From positions 1 through 20,244 of the forward strand of contig JAFQKZ010000110.1 of NCBI GenBank assembly GCA_017414725.1: a stretch of DNA of 20,244 bases, read 5' to 3'. Each line of letters starts with the position of its first letter. The stretch's first letter is position 1. Positions 9,398-16,320 of the stretch are shown here, in pieces. Below the pieces are notes generated by a model. That model did no database searches, was not told where the DNA came from, and saw nothing but the letters and a program-made list of their open reading frames with translations. The DNA comes from Clostridia bacterium (lineage in GTDB: Bacteria; Bacillota; Clostridia; Oscillospirales; Acutalibacteraceae). Position numbers and translations under genes: made by a program.

Positions 9398-10129
9398 TTA
9401 GTTTAACTTTAACAAACTTCCTTTTACGTTTAGCATACCATTTGAATTCACGTCTGTCTTTGTAGTCCCTTTTATAGTAGTGTTCAATCCCTGACATGTT
9501 AAATTACTTATAGCTTTCATTTGTACATCTTTTGAACTAACTCCGAATTTTCCGGCATCTGCCCCAAAATTCAAATTTCCTTTAACACTTTTAAAAGTAA
9601 TGCCTTTATTATTTTGTATAATAAATTTTTCTGTTTTTCCGCTACCTACTGTTATCATTACTTTTTCTTTAGCTATAAAATCAATATTTCCTTTCTTAAA
9701 GTCTATAATAATTCCCGTATCTCCGTTTTTGTTTGTAATTTCTAAAGTTTGAGCTTTCGAGCCATCGTTTATAATTAATTTATTGCCCTGACGAGTTATC
9801 ACATTTAACAAAACTTCGTTTTTTCTATCTACTTTAGCTATAGGCTTGTTCTTAGAGTTAAACAAACTCCCGAGTACTACTGCTTCATCAGTCTTTCCGT
9901 CTATTAGGCCTACTAAAACTTCATCGTTTTTTTGCGGTAAAGAAACAGATCCGCTATTTTTTTGCCCCGCGAACCAAGTTAATATTTCTGCATCTACTGT
10001 AGTCTTGTTAGGGTCATCCATAAACTGTACTTTGATTTTGTTTAAATTTGTTTTGTCGTTTCCTACTTCAATGACTTTTGCTTTTCTAAGAACAGATACC
10101 CCTTTACTTAAAGCACTGCTTCCAAACAT
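9398..10129 (-). CDS. Spike protein, gpV/gp5-like OB-fold plus beta-helix (243 aa)
   Basis: The first ~95 residues look like the OB-fold of gpV/gp5/VgrG proteins: AKVIEV...KIKVQF, an aromatic LTWFAGQKNSGS, PQKNDEVLVGLIDG and AVVLGSLFN. The remainder is built of short repeating beta segments with many Gly, Asn, Lys and Thr residues, as in the C-terminal beta-helix of membrane-piercing spikes. No lysozyme domain is present. Together with the hub gene upstream it would make a two-gene equivalent of VgrG. No PAAR gene follows, so the helix may form the tip itself (inference). ATG at 10129 has GGGGG ten bases upstream. Confidence 0.85.
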   Translation of the reverse strand: MFGSSALSKGVSVLRKAKVIEVGNDKTNLNKIKVQFMDDPNKTTVDAEILTWFAGQKNSGSVSLPQKNDEVLVGLIDGKTDEAVVLGSLFNSKNKPIAKVDRKNEVLLNVITRQGNKLIINDGSKAQTLEITNKNGDTGIIIDFKKGNIDFIAKEKVMITVGSGKTEKFIIQNNKGITFKSVKGNLNFGADAGKFGVSSKDVQMKAISNLTCQGLNTTIKGTTKTDVNSNGMLNVKGSLLKLN

Positions 10130-10172
10130 ATATTTTTTACCCCCTACTAAATAAATTTTTATAAAATTAAAA

Positions 10173-11354
10173 TTATTTTTTCTGTAAATTCACTTTGTTC
10201 GCGTTCAAGATCATACGTGTTTCATACTGCGGAACACCGTCACTATCTTGTTCAAATCGATGCTCCAGTTCTGTGATTATATAATTATTGTCTGTCGGGT
10301 CCCCAAATTTTTTTAAAGTTATTTTCTGGCCAAGCAAAAATTCAGGATATCCAATACATTTAATTTCTGTTTCTACAGCTTTTAATTCTTTTAATTCTAA
10401 TACAGCTTCCGCATAAGACTTCGCTTCATTAGCAGAAGCTACCGTATTATCTATAATTATAATCTCGTTATTTGCTGTAATATTTGATGACAAAGCATTT
10501 AACTCCTTGCCCTTACCCAAAGCACCTGAAACTTTTTGTATTTGTGATTTCACTTGTTTGTTATAGTCTTTAGAGTCTATTCCTACGACTGTGACTTTTT
10601 TCGGTATCCCCAAAACATCTACTGCAGTTTTTACGTAATATATATGAGTCTTATCATACTGTACAGTTAATTGTTTTCCGTTGTTTATCCCGGACGGCGG
10701 AGATACAAAACACTTTCCGTTGCTAACAAAAATCAAACAACCTATTTTTTCGCATATGCGTTTGAGAAAATCAAAATCACTTTCGTTATCCTGATATATA
10801 TCACTACCGCATGCTACTTCCCCCTTAATACTCACAGATTTTTTAAATTTAGAAGAATATTTCCCCAACAACTCATTCATAACCGCAGAAAATTTTGTTT
10901 TGTTCTTTTTTAATTCTGTTTTTAAATTCGACATTAACCACATGAGCCCGTCCATGCCATAAATAACTACGCTCATAGAACCGTTCTGTATTATTTTTTC
11001 GAACTTTGATATATAGCCCTTAAATACTGGCGTTAGTTGCTTTGTTTTTATCTTATCGTCAGACTCTTTTAAGTATCCCAAATATACTTCGAAATCTATA
11101 CCGGGTTTTATCTTCGAAAATTCTTTGGGAGATTCTATTTCTTTTTTTATCAAATTATCTAAAGCATCGTTTAGTTTTACTTCGACTATGCAACTTCCGG
11201 CTTCTCCCCACACGTTAGTATTTATTTCTATATTCGTAATTACTACTCCGTCATCCGAATCCCATTCTTTATTGCCAAGCTTCATAGCAGCTACAGGATA
11301 TAACCCTGCGCTATTTTTGTTAGTATATTTCTCGAAAACACTATCGTTTATCAT
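10173..11354 (-). CDS. Hub protein, gpD/gp27-like (VgrG N-terminal type, 393 aa)
   Basis: The sequence has the layout of the phage late-control D family: an N-terminal beta domain with FKGYISKFEK (about residues 110-120), then YQDNESDFDFLKRICEKIGC near 188-207, matching the Q..ESDFdFL.R..E..G signature of VgrG and gpD hubs, and a C-terminal beta domain ending with a tail-tube-like stretch. It forms the trimeric hub that connects the tube to the spike. The next gene encodes the spike, so hub and spike are split here rather than fused as in Afp8 or VgrG. ATG at 11354 has a strong GAGAGGAG seven bases upstream. Confidence 0.88.
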   Translation of the reverse strand: MINDSVFEKYTNKNSAGLYPVAAMKLGNKEWDSDDGVVITNIEINTNVWGEAGSCIVEVKLNDALDNLIKKEIESPKEFSKIKPGIDFEVYLGYLKESDDKIKTKQLTPVFKGYISKFEKIIQNGSMSVVIYGMDGLMWLMSNLKTELKKNKTKFSAVMNELLGKYSSKFKKSVSIKGEVACGSDIYQDNESDFDFLKRICEKIGCLIFVSNGKCFVSPPSGINNGKQLTVQYDKTHIYYVKTAVDVLGIPKKVTVVGIDSKDYNKQVKSQIQKVSGALGKGKELNALSSNITANNEIIIIDNTVASANEAKSYAEAVLELKELKAVETEIKCIGYPEFLLGQKITLKKFGDPTDNNYIITELEHRFEQDSDGVPQYETRMILNANKVNLQKK

Positions 11355-11396
11355 TCTGTAACTCCTCTCTATAATTTTTATATTTTTGTAAAATTA

Positions 11397-13550
11397 TTAA
11401 ATAATCCCGCGGCGTCTGTTATTTATACTAATTTTACGTTCTATTTTGTCTATGACTACACTTGAAATAGAATTAATATTTATGTTTTTCATATAAGACT
11501 CTATCAAATCTACTATTTCGTCTTTATTCAAAGTCTGAGATAATATATTTTTTTCGAGATCTTTTGTATTTATATTATTATCTTGTTTGTGCTCAACTTT
11601 TTTTTCTATAATTATATTCGGCTCGTGATTTTCTTCTATATAATCTTGAGCAAGTTTATTTTTGTTTTTCTCAAGATTCTGCGGAGTTTTTATTATTTTG
11701 TGAATTATATGAGACTTGTCTATTTCAAAAATCTCAGGTTTATTTATATTTTTTAATATTTTATCTGAACTAATTTTTATATCTTGATTTATTTTAAATA
11801 TTCTGGTTCTACCCGGAATATCTAAAACTCTTGATTTGTCAAAATATTTATTTTTACTAATTTCAAATTTATTTTTATTTAATAATTTATATATATTTTT
11901 ATATTTCGCAAAATTTAGTATATTCTCGTATTTTCTCTCGAAATCTCGAGTAATTATATTTTTATAAATATCTATTTTCTCAGGACTTATAATTTCTTTA
12001 TCTAATTTTTCTATAATATTTAAATTACTATTATTTATTTTTCTATGTATTTTATTTACAGATTCCTGACTTAAAATATTCGAAATTTTATTATTTTGAT
12101 TTTTTATAATATTATTATTTTTTAATATTTTCGTTTGATTTATTTTATTGTAATTTTCTGATATATTTTCTGTTTTGTTAATTTTATTTATTTTGTGTTC
12201 TATATTTATATTTTCACGAGTTTTATTTAAATCTTGATTTTGAGTTAAATTAACAAATTTCTTATTAATAAATTTATATTTAAGATTTCTTTGATTATTT
12301 GAAAGTTCTTTGAAAATATTCTCAGAAATTAATTTTATTCCTGAAGTATTTTCTTTGTTAAACATAAATTTATTAATATTTTTCTTGACTATATTTTCTA
12401 TATTTAAATTACTTGTTCTTGTGTTTTTTAGTATATCTGTAACTTTCCGAGAAATAATTTTAGAATCTTGAATATTTTTTATTTGAGTATTTATATTTTT
12501 TATTTCTCTTTGATACTTAGACCTGTCCTGAGCATATTCTGTATGTTTTAAATTTATATTTTCTTTCAGTTCTTGTATTTGAGATTTTCTGATAATTTTA
12601 TCTACGAGTTCAGTTTCGGACGGTAAAATTTTACTAATTTTTTTATCTATGAATTTTTTTACAAATAATTTTGTTTTGCTTGCAAGTTTTATTTCTGAGA
12701 TTTTATTTTTTAACTTAATCACAGGAAGTACAGATTCAAGTACTTCAAAAATATTTTTATTGATATTTTGCTCTGTAATTTTTATATTTTGTTTATTTTC
12801 TAAATACTTCTGCGTTTTTAAATTTTTTCGTTTTATATTTTTTGTTTTTTTATCTTGAATCTTAAATTTTTCAGGTTCAAGTTTTTGTTCAGGAATTATA
12901 TTATCTGATTTTTTCTCAGGAACTCTGTGTTCCAATACAGAATTTAATATTTTATTTTCTTGTAGCGAAAATCTACTAATTATATTTTTATAACTAGTAA
13001 AATTTTCTTTTAATATTAAATCTCTTGTTTTATGAGTACGTAAGACTTTCTCTGCTAGTGACTCTGGAGATTGAGATTTTTTTTTTGAAATATTTATAAA
13101 AGAATTTAATAAATCTGTAAGTTCTTTCGGATCGAAATTATTACTCGATACTACTTCTAAGTCTTTTATTTGTTGTTTGGTTAATTTATTGCTGACACGT
13201 AATATCTCGTTTTTTAATTGATTTATTATCTGTTCTTTTAATACTGTATTATTCTGTACAGTTATATTTTGATCATCTTGAGCGGCACGTAACTGTAACA
13301 ATAAATCTATAATAGTCGAAAAAGCTTCTGTATTCGAAACAGGTATTCTTGATAAATCATATATTAAATTACTTGGTTCTTGCGAATCACGAAAATTATT
13401 TATATTATTATCAAAATTTACGCTGTTTTTCTGCAAAATTTTATTACAGAAATTATTATTATATTTCAAAGAAATTAAATTTAAAGATGGCTTTATTTTT
13501 TGCAAAGAATTAGTTTTTTCAGAATTTATAGAATTCAATACTTGCACCAT
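11397..13550 (-). CDS. Low-complexity N/K/I-rich protein (717 aa), possible tape measure or cargo
   Basis: I do not recognise a named family. About residues 60-200 look folded and helical (SRIPVSNTEAFSTIIDLLLQ). Residues ~220-690 are a low-complexity run dominated by Asn, Lys, Ile and Glu. The last ~50 residues return to a helical pattern (DEIVDLIESYMK ... VVIDKIERKISINNRRRG). From memory, some CIS proteins of variable length located just before the hub end in a comparable amphipathic helix plus an Arg-rich tail, but I cannot verify that. Size and position (after chaperone and tube genes, before the hub) would suit a tape measure or a tube-loaded protein. The ATG at 13550 lies 10 bp after the previous stop and has no clear Shine-Dalgarno, so translational coupling is likely. 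Confidence 0.6.
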   Translation of the reverse strand: MVQVLNSINSEKTNSLQKIKPSLNLISLKYNNNFCNKILQKNSVNFDNNINNFRDSQEPSNLIYDLSRIPVSNTEAFSTIIDLLLQLRAAQDDQNITVQNNTVLKEQIINQLKNEILRVSNKLTKQQIKDLEVVSSNNFDPKELTDLLNSFINISKKKSQSPESLAEKVLRTHKTRDLILKENFTSYKNIISRFSLQENKILNSVLEHRVPEKKSDNIIPEQKLEPEKFKIQDKKTKNIKRKNLKTQKYLENKQNIKITEQNINKNIFEVLESVLPVIKLKNKISEIKLASKTKLFVKKFIDKKISKILPSETELVDKIIRKSQIQELKENINLKHTEYAQDRSKYQREIKNINTQIKNIQDSKIISRKVTDILKNTRTSNLNIENIVKKNINKFMFNKENTSGIKLISENIFKELSNNQRNLKYKFINKKFVNLTQNQDLNKTRENINIEHKINKINKTENISENYNKINQTKILKNNNIIKNQNNKISNILSQESVNKIHRKINNSNLNIIEKLDKEIISPEKIDIYKNIITRDFERKYENILNFAKYKNIYKLLNKNKFEISKNKYFDKSRVLDIPGRTRIFKINQDIKISSDKILKNINKPEIFEIDKSHIIHKIIKTPQNLEKNKNKLAQDYIEENHEPNIIIEKKVEHKQDNNINTKDLEKNILSQTLNKDEIVDLIESYMKNININSISSVVIDKIERKISINNRRRGII

Positions 13551-13560
13551 CCAATTTATT

Positions 13561-14142
13561 TTAATAATAATTATTTAGTCTTAAATTAGATTCAAATATT
13601 TTTAGTTTTATATCACGGATTTCTTTTTTTAATTTTTTGCAGCTATCTGAAAAATTTTCAGAATATAATTTTTTTTGATTGTTTCTCAAATTCAATTCAC
13701 TGCAAATTTTATTGACGAGTACATTTTCATAACTTTCTTGTTTGTCATGCAATATACAGTTCATTACATAAATCTCATGCTCTATAGCTTTTTTTTCTAT
13801 TGTTTGAGCTTGCTTTTCAAGTATTGCCCGCTCTATTAAAATTTTATCTTGAGCTTCAAGTCTTATCTTTCGAGCTTCTTCGAACTTATTTTTAGTAATA
13901 GTTTTTATGTTTAATTTTTCTTGCTCAAATTTTAATTTTTCTTGCTCAAGTCTGTTCTGTTCGAGTTCTTTTAACTCTCGGCGAGTAAATAATTTTCCGA
14001 CACGATATTTTAATAAAATATTTTTAGCTTGACTGAGTTTTTGTTTTTCCTGCTCCAATTTATTATTTGTTTCCCGTAACTCAGTACTTTTTTGTTCTAT
14101 AAGAGCTTGTAATTCTTGAATTTGCTCAGTATTTGAACCCAA
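13561..14142 (-). CDS. Coiled-coil protein (193 aa)
   Basis: The sequence is almost all predicted helix. From the N-terminus to about residue 120 it is rich in Glu, Lys, Gln, Leu and Ile in heptad-like spacing (repeated EQEKLK.EQEKL units), typical of a long coiled coil. The last ~60 residues are more mixed, with Cys and Asn. No enzymatic motif is seen. It sits between the second tube-family gene, whose own C-terminus is a coiled coil, and the 717-aa gene, so partnering with either is plausible. The start is TTG at 14142 with GGGAGG about ten bases upstream. A GTG next to the Shine-Dalgarno opens a frame that stops within nine codons. Confidence 0.6.
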   Translation of the reverse strand: MGSNTEQIQELQALIEQKSTELRETNNKLEQEKQKLSQAKNILLKYRVGKLFTRRELKELEQNRLEQEKLKFEQEKLNIKTITKNKFEEARKIRLEAQDKILIERAILEKQAQTIEKKAIEHEIYVMNCILHDKQESYENVLVNKICSELNLRNNQKKLYSENFSDSCKKLKKEIRDIKLKIFESNLRLNNYY

Positions 14143-14177
14143 AATTATTCACCCTCCCAAAAATATTATTTTTAAAT

Positions 14178-15029
14178 TTAATTATTCTGTAAGCTTGCAA
14201 GTTTTGCTTTTAATTCTTCTAATTCTGCAGCTTGTTTTTTATTTTGTTCTTCAAGATTATTTATTTCTTCTTGAGATTTATTTATCTGGTCTTGAGCCTC
14301 AGATTTTTCTTTTTCTTCAGATTGTTTTTGAAGTTCTTGCTGAGAATTTTTTTCAGCTGTTTCAGTATTATCTTGATTATCTTCGGGATTAGTTACGTCT
14401 ATGTTGGCTTTAAATTGTAACGGATGTCTTGTAAGACCGGTATGTGCGATTGTAATTTCTTCACACCACACTGAACCGTTTGTAGCGTCTAAATCATCGG
14501 CACGCCAGCTTGTCATTCCTAACGAGAAAAAAGAATACAGCCCTCTTAAATGTGTTCGTTCTCTGTTAAAAACTTGTATAACACCTATAGCCGGGCCTTG
14601 CTCTAGCGCGGTCTGAGGATCTATGGAAGCTATAGCCAACATACGCATTCTTCTTGTTCCGATACTGGGTATCACAGATGCAGCTATACGTGCAGCTTTG
14701 TTTACCAGCTCAGATGTACGCAATAACATTCCTCGTTTAAAAGTAAGCGTAAAAGATCCTGTGTTTGGCATCCCACATAATATACCATGATCGTTCACTC
14801 CGCCTTCTGCACGAGTTTCCGTGGCTCGTTCTACAGATAATCCTGATACGCTCTGAAACCCAAAAGTAAATTCATTCAGCGTAACTATAAAATTAAACGC
14901 CATTGTTAAGTCATTTATGTCACGTACGGCTGAAACATCCAAACTTGGCCTGGCTAAGCTTTTCCCCCCGTCTTCGTTAGTTTGATATGAACCGCTACCT
15001 ACCAATCCAGCCAATTCCGTCACCCCCAA
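14178..15029 (-). CDS. Second tube-family protein (gp19-like) with coiled-coil tail (283 aa)
   Basis: Residues ~40-205 have the tube fold signature: F.F.V.LNEFTFGFQSVSGLSVERATE near the start and, at the end of the domain, MTSWRADDLDATN followed by EEITIAHTGLTR. The latter parallels the tube protein's DLSAEDS..LVESLTLAHEGIRRD. In Afp/PVC systems a second tube paralogue (Afp5-like) starts the tube on the hub. Residues ~210-283 are an added charged coiled coil rich in Glu, Lys and Gln. Position 15029 is a TTG without a well-spaced Shine-Dalgarno. A TTG at 15014 with GGGGG eight bases upstream, or a GTG at 15023, is equally possible and would shorten the product by only a few residues. Confidence 0.85.
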   Translation of the reverse strand: MGVTELAGLVGSGSYQTNEDGGKSLARPSLDVSAVRDINDLTMAFNFIVTLNEFTFGFQSVSGLSVERATETRAEGGVNDHGILCGMPNTGSFTLTFKRGMLLRTSELVNKAARIAASVIPSIGTRRMRMLAIASIDPQTALEQGPAIGVIQVFNRERTHLRGLYSFFSLGMTSWRADDLDATNGSVWCEEITIAHTGLTRHPLQFKANIDVTNPEDNQDNTETAEKNSQQELQKQSEEKEKSEAQDQINKSQEEINNLEEQNKKQAAELEELKAKLASLQNN

Positions 15030-15060
15030 AAATATTATTTATTTAACTTATTTAACTTAT

Positions 15061-15264
15061 TTAATCTATATCGAAAATATTTTTTCTCGTATTACCGGAT
15101 TCTGCGTTCATTTTTTTATTAATACTCGAGATCTCAGAACAAAATTTTATTCTTTCTCTATGCGGTAATAACATAATCTCTTGTCTCGACCAATGAAAAT
15201 AATAAGCCAGAAAAGCTATCTCTTCATATAAAACCTCTGTAGGATAACTCCTCAGGCTTCCGCG
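15061..15264 (-). CDS. DUF6760-like segment, probably made by -1 frameshift from the preceding gene
   Basis: The -1 frame opens at 15276, just after a TGA at 15277-15279, and runs to TAA at 15061. It reads SYPTEVLYEEIAFLAYYFHW, then SRQEIMLLPHRER. This resembles the small DUF6760 proteins of contractile injection loci (from memory, conserved E-A-F-A-Y-F-H-W pattern). No ATG, GTG or TTG precedes the conserved part. The first ATG lies inside it at the IM, so independent initiation seems unlikely. A CTG overlapping the upstream TGA is the only alternative. A slippery T TTT TTC with a downstream stem-loop lies exactly at the junction. The fusion would be 126 residues of the chaperone-like protein followed by 67 residues (193 aa). 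Confidence 0.72.
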   Translation of the reverse strand, partial: RGSLRSYPTEVLYEEIAFLAYYFHWSRQEIMLLPHRERIKFCSEISSINKKMNAESGNTRKNIFDID

Positions 15265-15270
15265 AAAAAA
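15237..15270 (-). other. Programmed -1 ribosomal frameshift site (slippery heptamer, spacer and stem-loop)
   Basis: The zero frame reads CCT TTT TTC. The heptamer T TTT TTC (15264-15270) is a canonical X XXY YYZ site where both tRNAs can re-pair in the -1 frame. After eight bases follows CTGAGGA-GTTA-TCCTaCAG (15237-15255), which folds into a 7-bp stem with one bulged A and a four-base loop. Spacer length and stem placement are those of bacterial -1 sites. The zero frame stops at 15252, inside the stem. A strong Shine-Dalgarno stimulator upstream is not evident. Confidence 0.68.
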
Positions 15271-15641
15271 GGCACTTCAGACCTGAACTCTTTATTGCAA
15301 TGTGGACATATTACGTTCATGCTGGGAGGTTCTACAGCGTTTATTTTTTGATATAAATCTTGTAAATAATTCATGTCTGCTGTGAATAAACTTTCTATCA
15401 CATGAGCATCTACTTTTTTGAGTTTCCCAAGTTTTACGATTACTCTTTCTAATAATAATATACTTAAATAACCGGGGTTCATTTTAACTCTTGGGTCGTT
15501 CAGCGGTATTATTTCATCTGCTGCGTTAGCTAATCTCATAACACCTGTTTTGTGGACATCACCGTTTTTGTCTACGTATCCCTTGGGAAGCTCAAACTGA
15601 AATTCTGTATCAAAAGCACTAGCATTCTTGCTATCGGCCAT
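15252..15641 (-). CDS. Phage tail assembly chaperone-like protein (129 aa), unshifted product
   Basis: The sequence follows the pattern of tail-assembly (gp41/chaperone-like) proteins encoded after the tube gene: FQFELPKGYVDKNGDVHKTG, MR.A.A.DEIIPLNDPRV, N.GY..ILLLERVI.KLG.L and a final aromatic L..LY.KIN. Residues 112-115 are CPHC, half of a zinc ribbon. The usual second pair is absent in the short form. In phages such proteins bind the tape measure or tube subunits before assembly. Its 3' end carries the frameshift site, so a longer form probably also exists. ATG at 15641; AAAGAG lies about ten bases upstream. A 113-bp gap with a hairpin separates it from the upstream reading frame. Confidence 0.78.
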   Translation of the reverse strand: MADSKNASAFDTEFQFELPKGYVDKNGDVHKTGVMRLANAADEIIPLNDPRVKMNPGYLSILLLERVIVKLGKLKKVDAHVIESLFTADMNYLQDLYQKINAVEPPSMNVICPHCNKEFRSEVPFFAEA

Positions 15642-15702
15642 AAATTAACCACTCTTTCTAAAATTATAAAAAACTAAAATTTATAAATTTTTTTGGATAA
15701 TA

Positions 15703-15744
15703 TCTCTCCGCGAAAATTAAAATTATTAAATAATCACGGAGAGA
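15703..15744 (-). other. Intercistronic hairpin, 11-bp stem
   Basis: TCTCTCCGTGA (15734-15744 on the minus strand) pairs with TCGCGGAGAGA (15703-15713), with one G-U wobble and a 20-base AT-rich loop. It lies in the 113-bp gap between the tube-like fragment and the chaperone-like gene. No U-run follows on the minus strand, so it is not a standard terminator. It may mark an mRNA processing or stability boundary downstream of the highly expressed sheath and tube genes. Confidence 0.55.
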
Positions 15745-15754
15745 AATATATTTA

Positions 15755-15958
15755 TTAACCGGCTGCGACTGTAATATCTCTTCTTATGCCCTCGTGAGCA
15801 AGTGTCAAGCTTTCAACCAATATTGAAGAATCTTCCGCACTTAAATCTTCAGGTTTTTTTGAAGTTAGATACACAGAAACCACAATGTCGAAGAGCACAT
15901 GTTCGCTTTTTACTTTACAGTAAATCGATGGCTTTGGAGTTACTTTTTTTGCGTGCAT
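15755..15958 (-). pseudogene. Truncated tube-like fragment with 3' end identical to the tube gene
   Basis: The frame encodes 67 residues. The last 28 (DLSAEDSSILVES... to AAG) match the end of the tube protein exactly. The preceding ~15 residues (FDIVVSVYLTSKKPE) align weakly with the tube's WTVINAWPTSYRSG, sharing V, a Trp/Tyr and T-S, so this seems to be the remains of a diverged tube paralogue whose end was overwritten. The possible start ATG at 15958 has GGAG only one base upstream and lies inside the 3' end of the 121-aa gene, 44 bases overlapping in another frame. Most of a tube protein is missing, so it is probably not functional alone. A real short protein, or an extension of the 121-aa frame, cannot be excluded. 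Confidence 0.55.
15756..15848. repeat. Direct repeat copy A (tube gene 3' end)
   Basis: This copy matches 16322-16414 at 92 of 93 positions. Bases 15762-15848 are 87 consecutive identical bases. The sole mismatch is at 15761 (G here, C in the other copy). The two copies are 566 bp apart in the same orientation. Confidence 0.95.
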
Positions 15959-16280
15959 ACTCCGTCATCGAATCGAAAAGTTCCTGCACATCTCCTAATA
16001 ATTTGTTTCTATCCCCTTCAGTCAGTTCTGCTATCCGAGTCGATAGACAGGTCATCACTTCGGTTTTAATATCGCTCAGCATGTCGAACAACTTTCTTTT
16101 TTTCGACACCCCGTCGATATATATCTGAGTCAGAGTCATATTTTTCTCACCTAATAATGACTGCTCTAAATTTCTGATTAACTTACCTAACGGTAAGTAC
16201 GATCCATAATATTGGTCAATACAATGTTCAACATCCTGATTATCAAGTTTTTTTAACATTTTATTAAAATTAGTCAACAT
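15915..16280 (-). CDS. Small helical protein of unknown function (121 aa)
   Basis: I do not recognise the family. The sequence reads as an all-helical protein with several amphipathic segments (for example FNKMLKKLDNQDVEHC and DVQELFDSMTEYARKK) and no enzyme motif or membrane segment. Size and composition are compatible with a small assembly or secretion chaperone, but that is inference. It is well supported as a gene: ATG at 16280 has AGGGGAG about nine bases upstream, and it lies 40 bp after the tube gene. It sits exactly between the two copies of the direct repeat, so it may have arrived with, or been isolated by, the recombination that made the repeat. Confidence 0.65.
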   Translation of the reverse strand: MLTNFNKMLKKLDNQDVEHCIDQYYGSYLPLGKLIRNLEQSLLGEKNMTLTQIYIDGVSKKRKLFDMLSDIKTEVMTCLSTRIAELTEGDRNKLLGDVQELFDSMTEYARKKSNSKAIDLL

Positions 16281-16320
16281 AACTATTCACTCCCCTAGTA
16301 AGTTCACCCAATCCGATAAA

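Noticed and set aside
11397..13550. CRISPR-like or tandem DNA repeats in the 717-aa gene
   Set aside because: The A/T-rich codons for Asn, Lys and Ile give a repetitive look, but no regularly spaced identical repeat units are present.
15901..15970. A second programmed frameshift joining the 121-aa gene to the 67-aa tube-like frame at an A-rich stretch
   Set aside because: The downstream frame is +1 (or -2) relative to the 121-aa gene, the A-run is not a standard site for that shift, and the downstream part looks like a tube remnant with a duplicated end.
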